From Epiperipatus broadwayi (lineage: Eukaryota > Onychophora > Udeonychophora > Euonychophora > Peripatidae): 64,000 bases of DNA. Below the pieces are notes generated by a model. The model searched no databases. It was not told the origin of the DNA and saw only the letters and a list, made by a program, of their open reading frames with translations. The stretch covers positions 8,323,194 through 8,387,193 of the forward strand of contig JAQFVV010012420.1 of assembly GCA_028023455.1 (NCBI GenBank), in the 5' to 3' direction. The translations under genes were made by a program, and so were the position numbers. Positions 12,001-23,879 of this stretch are shown here, in pieces (the stretch's first letter is position 1; the number at the start of each line of letters is the position of its first letter).

Positions 12001-13973
12001 AAGAGATTTGTATCAGAGAGATCTATTGATATCAGTTTAATACACATTAAAGCTGATAATTAAATGAATCAGTATTTTGTTTTCCAAATTTTTTTTTTTC
12101 ATTTTTCTCATCAGTTTTTTCAACATATTGATAATAAGAAACTTAATGTGTCGTTAAGGTATTACATAGTCATATATATATATGTAAACAAATAATTGTT
12201 TTTAAAAAAATCATTCTGGAACTTCTTTCTATTTGCTACTTAAATGTAGATCAGTCCTATTGATAGTGACATTCTTTGTTTTGTAGATAATTACAAATTT
12301 TTTAAATTTAAATGTTCATTTTTATATCATAAATTGTTGCAGACATCAGAATCATCAACAATAATTTTCAACTGACTATCAGCATTTAACAACTATATTG
12401 TGGATTGGATTTCAGAAATTAAAACAGTTTCAGAAAAATACATATAAATATTTTTTTTACGGTGTTCATTCTGTCATTCTAAACTATGGTCCTGATTTGG
12501 AACTCCAGTAACTTAAGTCACACAGCATTAAAAAAAGTTTTTAAGAATTTCTGAGAAATTCTGATTGCTAACAAATATATGATGCTAATACATTCTAAAA
12601 ATAAAAATTTTATGTAATATAAATATTTCTAAATTATTTACCTGATTTAGAACTCGGAAACTTAAACTGATAGAATTGGAAAAACATTTTTTTATTATTT
12701 CTCAGAATCCTAATTATGAAAAAGTATGTGGTAACCGTATACTGTATAAAAAATCAACTGATTGTTAAACACGACATAATTTAAGTGATCGTATATAATA
12801 TCCCAAAAATTAAACGTAAGACAATAAAAAAAACTGATTTTGTTAAATAGAACTTTCAACATAGATTTAAAATTGTTAAAATATGGAAAATAATTCTACA
12901 GTATAAGATAATACATTGCTGCATTTAGGTTAAATAATTATTGAATACGTAGATAAACTGAATTAAAATCGAATTTTTATCATTATTATCAAAATTAAAT
13001 GCCTTCATTATCTTTTGCAATTAATTAATCAGTGAAAAGCCTATTTCTGGCTGTCCTATCGGGGGAGGGGGAAACTTCTCACGATACATTTTTTTTTACT
13101 TTCAGCCTGTCAAAAGCATTATATATATATCTTAAGTAAATTATATTATCTCACAGTAAAACTAAACTAAGCAACTTTTAATCTGGCCTTTGAAGCTTTT
13201 AATTCATATTTATTTTGTTTGAATGCTTTTAAAATGTAATCAACTACAACCTTTTTATGTATCAAAACTATCGCATTTATTTATTTAAAAAAATATAAAT
13301 AAGAACTCATTTTTTATTTTTTTTTTAAAAAGGAATTAATCATCTGTTTATTATAATTATTTATAGCCTAATTTTGTTCAATTTTTTTATTAAAAATAAA
13401 CTGTGTTAGTATGTGTATAATTAATATATATATATTAAACTCCATTTTTAAAATTTGTACTAAATTCAGCATTAGTAATTGGATTAATGTTACCTAAATT
13501 ATAAAATGTTTCTGATTATAAGGCAAATTTGTAAACTCTGTTGAATTTTTAATGAAAAATTATTAATTATTAGTGGACATAGAGTGATTGAACAAAAATT
13601 ATGATTTAATTTAAATTCTCTTTTTTTATTTGCTATATATAGTATAGGTATATGAACTCATTCATCAATAACGGTTTATATATATTTAATGGTTTTTCCC
13701 CGACTTATTATATGTATGGTGTGAGAATTATGCAACAATTAATTTTAATCGCATGTTGTTGTTGTTCTTAAAGTTGTACAGCAAAGTAGGTTAACCGAAA
13801 CGGTATTAAATTGATAATCATATCTGCTGATTTTTAATTTATTTATTTAGTTTTCAGATTGAACATTAATAGAATATTGAATTATTATATTTTGTAATAA
13901 ATTTCATTTTACTATTATACTACAATAAGCATTTATTATTGTTAGTTCTTTAGATTTTAAAATATTGTTTTAA
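12001..13973. other. AT-rich non-coding DNA with one old two-unit repeat
   Basis: No gene seen. Two related blocks, near 12,491 and 12,640, begin CCTGATTT(G/A)GAACTC and contain a TTTCT(G/C)AGAA motif, suggesting a worn ~150-bp tandem pair. A G-rich patch lies near 13,060 and short GTT repeats near 13,755. Confidence 0.5.
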
Positions 13974-13978
13974 GTATT

Positions 13979-14576
13979 TATCCTATTTGGCTTGATTTAG
14001 TTTCAGTTCCAACCCAACTGAAAAAGTAATGGCTTGATTTAGTTACAAAAAATACACACACGTTAGATTATCAATAATATATAGTTTATACAATTAATGA
14101 TGAAATAGTCGTACCGAGTGACGGAACTCACTTCCTGCTATATGATTAAACTGCCTTGCGAGTTCAAGTAAGAACTCTTCCAGTTGTCGAGTTGTACTGG
14201 ACAACTTGCCTCAAGTCGGCTCTAGTTTGGACTCTTCCAGCTGCACTCAGACAGCTTGCCTCAAGTTGACTGCAGTCATAGCAGTTTCCAGTCCCAGATG
14301 GACTTGCCTCATGTGTAGAGCAAAATAGTGAAGACACCCTTGCTGTAGGCAGAGGTTTCACTGGAGAGCATGTTCAGTCATTCAGGTTGACAGAAGTTAA
14401 CACTCTCTGCCTTGCCTCCAAAAAGGCTGACTATTTATTGTCAGATCCCCCAACCTTACTGGGAACACTCAGATTCAGAACACGAACCCCAATGATTTAA
14501 CTCTATTGGATAGCAACTGGGTGCTAGCCAATCAGGCAAGGAATCTCCACTTCTGAAGGCAAGGTCAGATATGACA
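13979..14576 (-). repeat. 3' LTR of Ty3/mdg4-like element 1
   Basis: This is the left direct repeat. It aligns along its length with 16,769-17,404, sharing for example GACACCCTTGCTGTAGGCAG, CTTACTGGGAACACTC and GATAGCAACTGGGTGCTAGC. On the minus strand it begins TGTCATATCTGACC just after a purine-rich tract. Many substitutions and small indels separate the two LTRs, so the insertion is old. Confidence 0.85.
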
Positions 14577-14592
14577 TCCCTCTCCCTGGCTA
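14577..14592 (-). promoter_or_regulatory. polypurine tract of element 1
   Basis: On the minus strand AGCCAGGGAGAGGGA lies immediately upstream of the 3' LTR start, the position where plus-strand DNA synthesis is primed in LTR retrotransposons. Confidence 0.65.
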
Positions 14593-14733
14593 AAATTAGT
14601 CCTGGAGAACATAGTCATTGAGAAGAACTGAATGTCATATTGTCCGCTTTGTTGGTGGCTCCCATTTATCACTTTTCCTGGCTTCTTCCTCACTTGATTA
14701 ATTTGTTCCTAGATGTTTGTGGCCACCTTCACT

Positions 14734-14958
14734 TTAATGTCCATGTTTCCCACCTGATGTATTTGTACCAGGTTGGTTACTGCTTTTGTTGGCTTCAGTG
14801 TGGTTCAATCTCAGTTGGTTGAGATGGTGATGATATTGATAACCATATTCTGTTTGCAGTACAACATTATAGGGACACTTTAGTTGTGACACCACCACTG
14901 ATATCCATTTTGTGAACCTGAAGTACATCCTGCATAGTACCTGTGTACCTATTTGCAC
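14734..14958 (-). pseudogene. Integrase C-terminal tail (GPY/F-like) of element 1
   Basis: This 74-codon minus-strand frame reads like the end of a Ty3/mdg4 integrase. TQVLCRMYFRFTKW matches the positively charged start of the module, QLKCPYNVVLQ stands where the family has its GPY/F motif (Gly replaced by Cys), and YHHHLNQLR is the terminal H-x-N/D-Q-L-R block. The tail helps integrase bind DNA or chromatin. It lies between the integrase part of the next frame upstream and the polypurine tract, the expected place. The catalytic core is absent from the element. Confidence 0.7.
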
Positions 14959-15021
14959 TTTAATTTTGCTTTTTTCCTTTTGTTCAAGTTTAGCACCAAG
15001 CTCCAGAGTTGATAGAATAGT

Positions 15022-15582
15022 TCATAGGGGTCTGTTGAATAACAATTCTGATGAAGACTTCACTGTTGCTGTACTAAGAATGGAGTGCTGTGCTAGCAGT
15101 GTCCTGGCAATCCTGGTATTCCAGCTTCTTGTATCCATTTTTGTTATCAGATTTTTGATGACTTCTGAGTAATCAGGTTTTAATTTAGTTAATGCCATGA
15201 TCTGGTTCAGCTTTGTCATTGCAAAACCTAAATGATTGAACCAGTTATGGCATAATAAGTTGCTATGATTACCTAATGCCACTACCAGTAGTAGGTATAT
15301 AGTCTTGTTAGACATTGTAATTTCCCCTGTTGTTTGTCCCAACAGTTTAATTTTATTTCCTTGATAGTCTGATATTGACTTGCTGCTAAGATGCAGTTTA
15401 TATTTATTGTTTTTATTAATGATTGCCCAGGTCTTTCTTGAAACAACAGAACCTGAAAAACCTATGTCTAGTTCCATTCTAACTGGAGTATCATTAATTA
15501 TAACAGTATGTATAAATCCAGACTGGTCATCTTTGATATGATTTATCCAAGCAACTTGCTTATTTTTTTTTATAATTGTCAT
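15022..15582 (-). pseudogene. Aspartic protease fused by deletion to integrase C-terminus
   Basis: A single 186-codon minus-strand frame. Residues ~20-130 resemble a retrotransposon aspartic protease: PVRMELDIGFSGSVVSRKTW carries the active-site box, with D-T-G changed to D-I-G. GNHSNLLCHNWFNHLGF is the later family block. After a YSEVIKN linker, which in relatives precedes RT, the frame passes at about residue 139 (near 15,165) into SWNTRIARTLLAQHS and SSSELLFNRPL. These match the integrase region well downstream. All of RT, RNase H and the integrase core are missing, yet the junction is in frame. Whether the fusion was ever expressed is unknown. Confidence 0.75.
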
Positions 15583-15589
15583 TATTATT

Positions 15590-16480
15590 TTTTGGAATGG
15601 ATTTTTCCATTCTCATATCAGCCATCTGTTTTTTTTTTCAATTTCAGATATGCCACCTTTATATATCTGACTCAGTTGCAAAATGTACATGTTGTATAGT
15701 GGTGCAGGCATTCTGTATGCATATACATTTGTTCATTGCATCTATAGCAAAGCCTTAGACTATTCAATGCTGATTTCGCTGAGTTGGCTGAGTTTTTGGC
15801 TGTCCCAGTGTTATGCTCAATTTTTTGCACATCATACTTAGTAATTTTCTAATGTGGTAGCTTGACTAACTATTGATTCAGCTAGTACTGCTTGAGATAC
15901 CACTGTTTCAAAACCTAAATCCAGAATCATCAACATTTTCAGCCTTAAATTGTGATCGTTTATGCCACAAATAAAATGATCACAAAGTGCTGCATTCATG
16001 AAGTCTTTGAAATCGCACTTCAATGCTAATGTTCAGATTCTTGTTGCAAATTCTCTAGCTGTTGCCCTCTGTTCTTGAATGCTGAGATTGAAATGATATC
16101 TCTGCATTATTATGAAGGGTTTTGGGGGAAAATATCCTATGAGAATTGCAACGCTTTGTCAAAATACAGGTCAGCTAGGGTTTCTGCCATACATTGAGAC
16201 TTGAGTATATTGTATGTCTGGAGACCTACTATGGTCATTAGTGTGGCTAACTTTACCTCAGGCTTTTTACCTGGTTAGCCCGTAGATAAAATATCAAGCA
16301 CTCCTTATAATTTGACCAGCTCTCAGGTTGATCTGGGTCAAAAGCTTCTGGAGAGCTGATTTCTCTAGCTATAATTATTTCTGTGAGATAGCACTCATAA
16401 TTATTTTTATACGGTTTGTAGTGGTTCAAAATTGATTTTTATTTATTTATTTTTTGAGTTAACATTCATAATTATTTTGT
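15590..16480 (-). pseudogene. gag relic (capsid and zinc knuckle) of element 1
   Basis: Minus-strand fragments in different frames. At 15,838-16,023 CDFKDFMNAALCDHFICGI and the following segment match the capsid region of Ty3/mdg4-like Gag, which packages the RNA. Near 15,650-15,720 a cysteine/histidine-rich piece with CHHY and CTFC looks like a degraded CCHC zinc knuckle. Stops and frameshifts occur throughout. It lies upstream of the protease, as expected. The stretch from 16,430 to the 5' LTR holds no recognisable coding sequence. Confidence 0.6.
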
Positions 16481-16624
16481 AGGTGTTTGACGAAGCTTTA
16501 AACCACTAGGGATCATGTGGCTATGTTGCAAGTAAAGCTCTTGTGATTGGTTATGGTTTCTAATTGGCACACCTATACATTTGAGGTCAATTTTTTATTT
16601 GAAACAGTTTTAAGTGATTTTAAT

Positions 16625-16668
16625 AATCACCGTAATGTAATTACGGTGAATGTTTTTTTTAAAAAAAA
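16625..16668. repeat. short palindrome plus T/A junction
   Basis: TCACCGTAAT and ATTACGGTGA are perfect inverted repeats around a 3-base loop, followed closely by a T8/A8 junction. They lie in the leader between gag and the 5' LTR of element 1. They could be the footprint of a small inserted element. Confidence 0.6.
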
Positions 16669-16768
16669 CAAATGCAATATACGCACTCGCATACTTACTG
16701 TATATGTTTAACTATAATTTTTCCAGCCATAGGGAAAAAATTCTGCTTATGTCTGACTGTGCTAGGTC

Positions 16769-17404
16769 TGTTGTGTTTGGCTTGATTTATAGGTTCGGTT
16801 CCAAACCAACAGAAAAAGTAATGACAAACTACTCAACAAAGAATATGTATAATTTATTAGTTACAAAAAATATACACATGTTATTTAATCAATAATATAA
16901 ATATACTTTATACAATTAATGATGAGATAGTCATACTGAGTGATGGAACTTACTTCCAGCTATATGATTAGTCTGCCTCATGAGTTCAAATAATACTCTT
17001 CTGGCTGTACTGGACAGCTTGCCTTGAGTCAGCTCTAGTTCGGACTCTTCCAGCTGCAGCCAGGTAGCTTGCCTCAAGTTGACTACATTTACATTTCCGT
17101 CCCAGATGGACTTGCCTCACTGCGTAGATATATCAGTAATGACTAGTGAAGACACCCTTGCTGTAGGCAGGTTTCACTAGACAGCATGTTCAGTCTTTCA
17201 AGTTGACAGGAAGTTAATGCTCTCTGCTTTGCCATTAAAAAGGCTGGCTATTTATTGTCAGATCTCCTACCTTACTGGGAACACTCGGATTCAGAGCATG
17301 AACCCCAATGAAGGATTTAACCCCATTAGATAGCAACTGGGTGCTAGCCAATTAGGCAAGGAATCTGAAATAGTCCACTTCTGAAAGCAAGATCAGATAT
17401 GGCA
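16769..17404 (-). repeat. 5' LTR of Ty3/mdg4-like element 1
   Basis: This is the right direct repeat, matching 13,979-14,576. On the minus strand it starts TGCCATATCTGATC and ends CCAAACACAACA. It is slightly longer than its partner through small insertions, for example near 16,840 and 17,125. The base following 17,404 starts GTATT, the same as that preceding the other LTR. Confidence 0.8.
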
Positions 17405-17409
17405 GTATT

Positions 17410-17945
17410 TAAATAGAATGATTTGTGAAACTTATTATAATTTTTTATAGTAGCTGTTGTATTTCTATTTTTTAATTATGTATGTTAAGCCCTTTACCTG
17501 ATGATGAATTGCAATAACTAATATTAGAGTCAAGTCATAACCCATGATCATCTTCATTTCATATAAATATAATTTATCCTAATCTTTAGAGCTGTATCAT
17601 AAACTTTAATTATGATATTTAGACTTCTTTATACAGTAATAAATCTCTTTACATTATTATTATTATCATTATCATCAAATCATATCAACTTTAAAGTAGA
17701 TGCTTATGATTTGTCTAATATACTAGTCTATCTATTGAATTTTTTTTAATCATAGTATAGAGAGTAATTTATTATGGCTTTGTTCAGGATTTTTTTTAAA
17801 AAAAGTGAAACTATGACAAAATAGAAAGAAAACAATCAAAATACAGGTAAAATACCATTAATCTGAAAATCTGAGTTTAAACAGAATTTCAAGTTTATGA
17901 AATTTTCAGGAAGTAATAAAGTCATTGAAATTCAAAGCTGTATTT
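17410..17945. other. AT-rich non-coding DNA
   Basis: No gene or element seen between the LTR element and the tandem array. There is a short ATT repeat near 17,655 and a T8/A7 junction near 17,795. Confidence 0.55.
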
Positions 17946-17949
17946 ATTT

Positions 17950-19800
17950 CAGTAAATAAAAAATGTTTAAAAATTAAAATAATGTATTAAAGTAACTTAA
18001 ATAAAACATTAGCAAATATTCATAAAAAAATTAATTTAGTAAAAACAAAGTAAATAATTTTAATTTCATTTTTTATATTTATCTGTTTATAAAGTAATTT
18101 TGAATTAGAAAATGATAAAAATTTAAATAGTGTATTGTAATAAATAAAGATTAAACTGTTTTTTACTTTTCATAAAAGTGATGGTAAAAAGAGAAGTGGT
18201 TAAAAATTTAATTTATTAGTAAATATCTGTATTGCTTTAACAAAAATAATTAAGTTTAAAAGGTTTATGCATATATTAATCCATTATCTACCTACATTTA
18301 CATAAAATTTTATATTAACACATGGCAAAAAATTCATAAAAAAAATTAAACTTCTTGTATGCTTTAAAAAAATGGTGACACATGAAAATTGTTTTTCTGT
18401 TTACATTTTGAAGATAAACATTTAGCATAGATTTTTTTTAAACTTTTTGGTTTTATATTTTATACAGAATTGAGAATAAATAATGAATAAACTGATCTGA
18501 CTTTTTAAAAATTTAACTTGTTACTAAAGAGGAAAAATTTATTCTAGGAAATTATTTCTACATTAAATTAAAGTTATTTAATCTTGTGAGAAAGTTAAAA
18601 TTGTCACCATTTCTATCTCTTTTTTTTTTTCAAGAACTTTTAATATAAAATTGAAAATGTTTTTATTTTGGCTATCATGCTTGCAAATAAATCCATGTTT
18701 ATACTGTTATAGTTCAGTTAAAAAATTCATCATAAAAAGTGTTTAAAAGAAATACTACTTGACTAAGTGACCATATTAATATTGCATTGGCATTAAAACT
18801 GTAAACACATGTTACTATATTTTTTTAAATAACTTTTCGAATCAGAAAATTGCAAATTTTTTGCCTTTAAAAATTACTGTATAGGAGAATAGGATCTTCA
18901 CACAATTTATGAGTAACTTTAATAAAAATGTGTTATTTTTTGTTAATCTCAGCTGATATAATAATTTAGCAATATGATATAAGAATCTGTCATTACATAA
19001 AATTTATCTATTTCATTTGTTACTAAAAATAGTCTTTCTACACAAAATCAGTTTTTTTTCTTTAGAAAATTACTATTCAGAAAGTTCTGATTTTCATTTA
19101 AAGTAAGTTTAACTTTTTTAAAGATGTTTTATGGATATTAAACTCTAATCACTTTTTTTAATTTTAAGTTTGGCTGAGATAATAATTTATCAAGCTGACA
19201 TTAGAAACTACCACTTTATAAATGTATTAATTTCATTTCTTACTGAAAATAAACTTTTAATATCAATCAACATTTTTCACTTTTAAAAATTCCTGAAAGT
19301 TGCAATTTTCACATACTTAAGAATGCATTTAGATTCTTTATAAAGATGTGTTTTTTTTCTTCTTTTAATTTAGAAATCTGACACTAGAAGCTACCAGCAC
19401 TGTGCAAAATTTGTCTGATTTATTTACTATTGAATCAATTTTTAGCATAGAATCATAATTTATTTGTTTCTGGACTATATACGCAATTAAGAAATTTGTA
19501 TAGATTAAAAACTAGTTTAATTTCTTTATAAAAATGTGTTATTGATTGAAACTATCCATGGAATTTTTCTTTTTTATATGAGCTAAATGATTTACAATTA
19601 AACATTCAAAGTTTTTATTGCATTTTATTTTTCATTTATTGTTGAAAATAAACTTTCACTATAGAATCATAATTTCTCTGGACTTGGCAGACAGATGGAA
19701 AATTTTTATAACTTAAGGATTGGTTTAATTTCTAAAAATGTATTTTGGATAAAAAGCTGATTATGTAGCTTACCATTTTTTATGTTTAAAGAAATAGAGA
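17950..19800. repeat. Old tandem array, ~200-230-bp period
   Basis: A recurring set of motifs repeats in the same order. ATTTCATTT(G/C)TTACT(A/G)AAAATA lies near 19,012 and 19,231, with weaker versions near 18,207, 18,513, 19,418 and 19,629. Each is followed by a variant of CTTT(C/A)A...TAGAATCA and later by a CTTTATAAA(A/G)ATGTGTT(A/T)T block. Spacing is about 190-220 bases where it can be judged. Units are heavily diverged, so copy number cannot be fixed by eye. No open frame spans a unit. This looks like a decayed satellite. Confidence 0.55.
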
Positions 19801-22800
19801 TTTGACATTTGAAACTACATTTTTATATTTCTTAAAACATAAAATTAAATGTTTAGGGTTTTATATGTCACATATAGTTAAGAGTAGAGATATATTACAT
19901 GTACTCACATAGAATTTATATTTAATCTTATTTTTTTAAACAATTCAATTTTTTTTATTAATGTATACACTGCCTAAATTATGCCTTTGTGTTAATATTT
20001 TAGCTGATGTAAAATATTCTAAACAGGTTTAAATTTAATAGCAATATACTTGTAAATATACATTTTTCTTACAAAAGATTGTTAGCAAAAGAAATTTAAT
20101 GCTTATAATAGAGTTTGTTACAAAATGAAAGGTATTATCAGCAGAGAAAAAAATGCATTTAGCTTTGACATTTTGACTTTTCTATATATATAATATGACT
20201 GGTAATCCAAGAGAAGTTTAAGTTATTTAACATTATTATAATCCCAATGTGACAATACCATAATGTTTATGAGTAAAAATTGGTTAAAAGCAATAGTGAA
20301 TTCCTTCCAATGAAGATGATTGGAATGAAGTGTAAAATGTAATTTTCAGCATGGTAAGACAAATGAGTTTTTTTTAAATCATTGTTGAATATTTGGGTTA
20401 CCAATAGTCAAAAACACTAGGTGCCATTGTCATTTCTCCTCCAACAATTCTTCATTACTTCTTTTTTTTACTTTTATTGTCTTTCTTTTATTTTACATTG
20501 ATTTCGTTTATTTATGTTGATTATTTTTTCATGTCTTATTATTATCTATAAAAGACAGTATTAATAAATGATGACGATTGGAAACATTTTATCACAGTAA
20601 TGTCAACAGCTACAATATTATTAAATTACAGGAAGTAAAAGATATTCACATGCATTTCATTATATATTTAAAATTTTATGAATAAGCAAAATAATATTTA
20701 TATAATTATTAGAAATTGATATCTAGAAGACAGCATCTAATAATAACAATAAAAATAATTTTTAAAAAATACTAGTATTATAATATGAGGAGTCTACAGT
20801 GATTAAATGTGTATGTGATTGATTTTAAGTTTTCAAGACAAATTATTTTAAGCAATAAACTGTTAGAGCATAATAATTGTAGACAATCAATCCCAGAATT
20901 ATATTAATCACAAATCTTTTCACCATGCTAATCAAATTATATAACTCTGACAATTTTACTACTTATAACAAAACAACAAATCAAAAAACTAAAAATAATT
21001 TATTGAAAATACTAAAAAATCACACACACACACACATTAATAATAAAAAAGCAAATATTATTAATTTCAATTGATAATTAATATGAAAGATTATATTTCC
21101 TTTCAATATTCTTTTAAAATTCAGTTTAAATATGGTCAAATGAATTTTATATCAAGATAGGCGTCCGACTTTCTTCTGTATTCGTTTTTTACCGTAATGT
21201 AAGGTTATAACTTTTCATATATTCTTTAAACTATTAATTAAAATTCAAAAACTAATTTTATTGCATGAGGAAATATCAATTTTTATCTAGTAAAACTCTA
21301 AGATTCCATATAACTTGAATTGAGAATCCTGATTTTAGACATTTGGGTCAGACTAAATTTTATTTTAATCGTCAATTTTTTTTTTCTCTGATAAAAACTA
21401 TTAACAATTAACAGCAATTGTTTAGAAAATCAATAAGTCTTAAACAAATTAAAAGAAAATAACATTTATGAAATGAAATTTAAAAAAAAAAAACAATTTG
21501 GGAGTTCACTAAAAGTCCAGGAAGTGACAGAACTACTGCTGACATTCACGAACTTTGAACACCAGAAACCTTACTACACTAACAAGGGCATTATATAAAT
21601 GGTTTATTGCTCTGAAGTTCAATAACTTTAAGCACTAGAAATATCATTATTAAGCTGTATTAAGAAGTAGTACATAGATTTCTAAGTGGAATTGTTTAAA
21701 GAATTAAAAGCACTACTTAAAACAATCATATCTAAAATATTTTGATTAAAAATATTGTAAAAATATAATAGTAAATAAAATTGATGGCGTGGAGAATATA
21801 AATATAGCATTATTAAAAAAAATATGTAAGAAAAGTGGACTGAAAGTTGGGAATTTGAATAGAATATTTAATGGCGAGTTTATAAATTCGAGTAGGAATA
21901 TGATGTATATTATTCCTTTTGTGCTAATAGATAAAGTTAAAATAAATTAATTAAAGAGTTTGATAATAAGCAAAAGGATGTAATCATGATTATAATTTTA
22001 TGGTATAGAATTAGAAATATCTTAAAGGTTAATAGTAAAATTTAATATGGCATCTTAAAAATACACAAGATATAATTGTGCACATACTTACTGATACATA
22101 TAGAATAATAATGATATGTTATTTTTCTGGACATTCTCCTAGGTTTATATCTAACTATATACATGTAACTATAGGTGACATTAGTAAAATGTGTAATGAG
22201 TTGTTTAGTTGCAGTTTTGTGGGGGAGGGGGTTTACAAATATAATTATTTTATTTGTAATCACTTGTTTTTAATATTGTTAATGCATATTTTGTTAAATA
22301 GCACATGGGCACACATGGATGACTAATAATATGACATATTAAATAAAAGATATTAATTATATGCTAATATTTTTAAATAGATATGTGAATGTTAAAGTAT
22401 TTTTTTAAATAATACATGCAGAATGTTAAATAATTTAAGCACTAATTATATTCTTTTAAAATTAAAATAAATAGATAATATATTTTAAAAAATATATTAA
22501 AGTATTTATAAATGTTTAAAATGCTATTAAAGAAATTTTATTTCTTCTATTTGTCACATTACATTATATTGACATGATTGCATGCTTTAACGCAATGGTA
22601 AGATGGTAAACTGAATAACTAAAGTTCTCTGGATTAAGATTCAACATGCCATTTTGGGATCAAATAGCACATGATGTTTTGAGCAATTAAACATCTGATT
22701 CTTTATTTATTACCAACAAAGGAAAGATTCATTATATTTCAGAGCTTTTGTTTTATATCTCCCATATAAAATCTAACATCAGTTAAATAATATTAATTTT

Positions 22801-22905
22801 GATCAACAATGATTATATTTGTAAATAGTTTGGCTCAGAAATTAAAAATTTTCTGTAAGATAAGTATCCAGACTTTTACTATTGTCAATGTCAAGTGTGT
22901 ACCAC
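19801..22905. other. AT-rich non-coding DNA
   Basis: No gene recognised. It includes a (CA)n run at about 21,021-21,036 and a second, minus-strand copy of the dispersed AATAAA-containing repeat at 21,500-21,660. A G-rich string lies near 22,221. Overlapping frames at 22,042-22,326 on both strands look like chance. Confidence 0.5.
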
Positions 22906-22909
22906 TTAC

Positions 22910-23407
22910 TAAAACAGGCAAAACTCTCTATACGTATTGCCACTCAGTGCAAGTGAGAGTAATCAATGGATGCCAGAAGGATTGTGCATAAAATTTTCAT
23001 CTAGTGCTTACTCATCCAATATCCCCAGACTAGTTTCTGTCTTGTGGCCTTCATCAGTGAGGAGCCTTGGATCTGAGAGCACTGCACTAGAAGTTCAGAC
23101 CTATATGACTATATGAGCTGATGAGCTTGGATTGAAAATATAGTGTTTTCAATTTAAGTCTCATAGTTTTGTAGTTAAGTAGAGATAAAAGGTGGCTGCT
23201 GGAGGGTTGCATTAGATCCTAAGATCAAGATGCAGTGCTCTCAAATCCAAGGCTCCTCACTGATGAAGGCCACAATCCAGAAACTAGTCTGGGAATATTG
23301 GATGAGTAGGCACTAGATTGTGATTTTATGCATAAGCCTTCTGGCATCCATTGATTGCTCTAGCTTGCACTGAGTGGCAATACTTATAGAGAGTTTTGCC
23401 TGTTTTA
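22910..23407. repeat. Long inverted repeat with hammerhead-like motifs
   Basis: Left arm 22,910-23,086 and right arm 23,231-23,407 are reverse complements with scattered mismatches, around a 144-base spacer. Outer ends read TAAAACAGGCAAAACTCTC and its complement. Each arm, read on opposite strands, contains CTGATGA, then an 11-14 base spacer, then GAAAC and TAGTCTGGG. These are at 23,057-23,033 on the minus strand and 23,260-23,284 on the plus strand. They resemble the conserved boxes of a hammerhead ribozyme. The family is a fold-back element or a Penelope-type remnant; neither is proven. Confidence 0.75.
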
Positions 23408-23879
23408 ATAACAGTTAAGACCAAGCATAAGAAATGGTGATCATGTGATGTGCACCACTTTTAACATGCCATTGTATTTGGACTCTGTTTGGAATTGGTG
23501 AAAGTTATTCAAAAATTTAACATATTTCTGGATAATATTGTTCTCTTACTGGTTAAAAAAATAATCATCAGACTTTATATTGTGATTATAATGAGATATG
23601 GAAAAAAACATACAAACAAGTAAATAAATATGAGTCATCATCAGAATAAACTAAAAAAAATACAGTTTTATAATAGTGCTAAATGTACTTTAGTATATAT
23701 AGTTAAAATTTGTCTTACAATAAATAATTCTTAAAAATTTCAAACATATTAGATTTTAAAAAAAAAGATAAAGTACTTAAACAAAAATGTGCTGAAATAT
23801 GTTTGTTTTAATTACTGTATTTTCTGACTTTTTTTTCCAAATATAAATTTATTTGGTAAATGAATTACATGTTGAAACA
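23408..23879. other. AT-rich non-coding DNA
   Basis: Nothing recognisable between the fold-back repeat and the LINE relic. Confidence 0.5.

Larger units (their letters stand above)
13974..17409 (-). mobile_element. Ty3/mdg4-like LTR retrotransposon 1, internally deleted
   Basis: Two direct repeats of ~600 bp (13,979-14,576 and 16,769-17,404) enclose 2.2 kb, and the whole is flanked by matching GTATT (13,974-13,978 and 17,405-17,409). The element runs on the minus strand: the right LTR is 5' and the left LTR is 3'. The internal region carries relics of gag, a zinc knuckle, an aspartic protease and the end of integrase. RT, RNase H and the integrase core are absent, so this is a deletion derivative. 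LTR termini are TG...CA except for a TG-to-TA change at the outer end of the left LTR. No primer-binding site is recognised beside the 5' LTR. Confidence 0.85.

Noticed and set aside
14164-14361. 65-codon minus-strand frame inside the left LTR of element 1
   Set aside because: It lies wholly in LTR sequence and is not preserved in the other LTR, so it is chance.
22042-22326. Overlapping 73- and 82-codon frames on opposite strands
   Set aside because: No motif, start context or composition supports either; overlapping open frames of this size are common by chance here.
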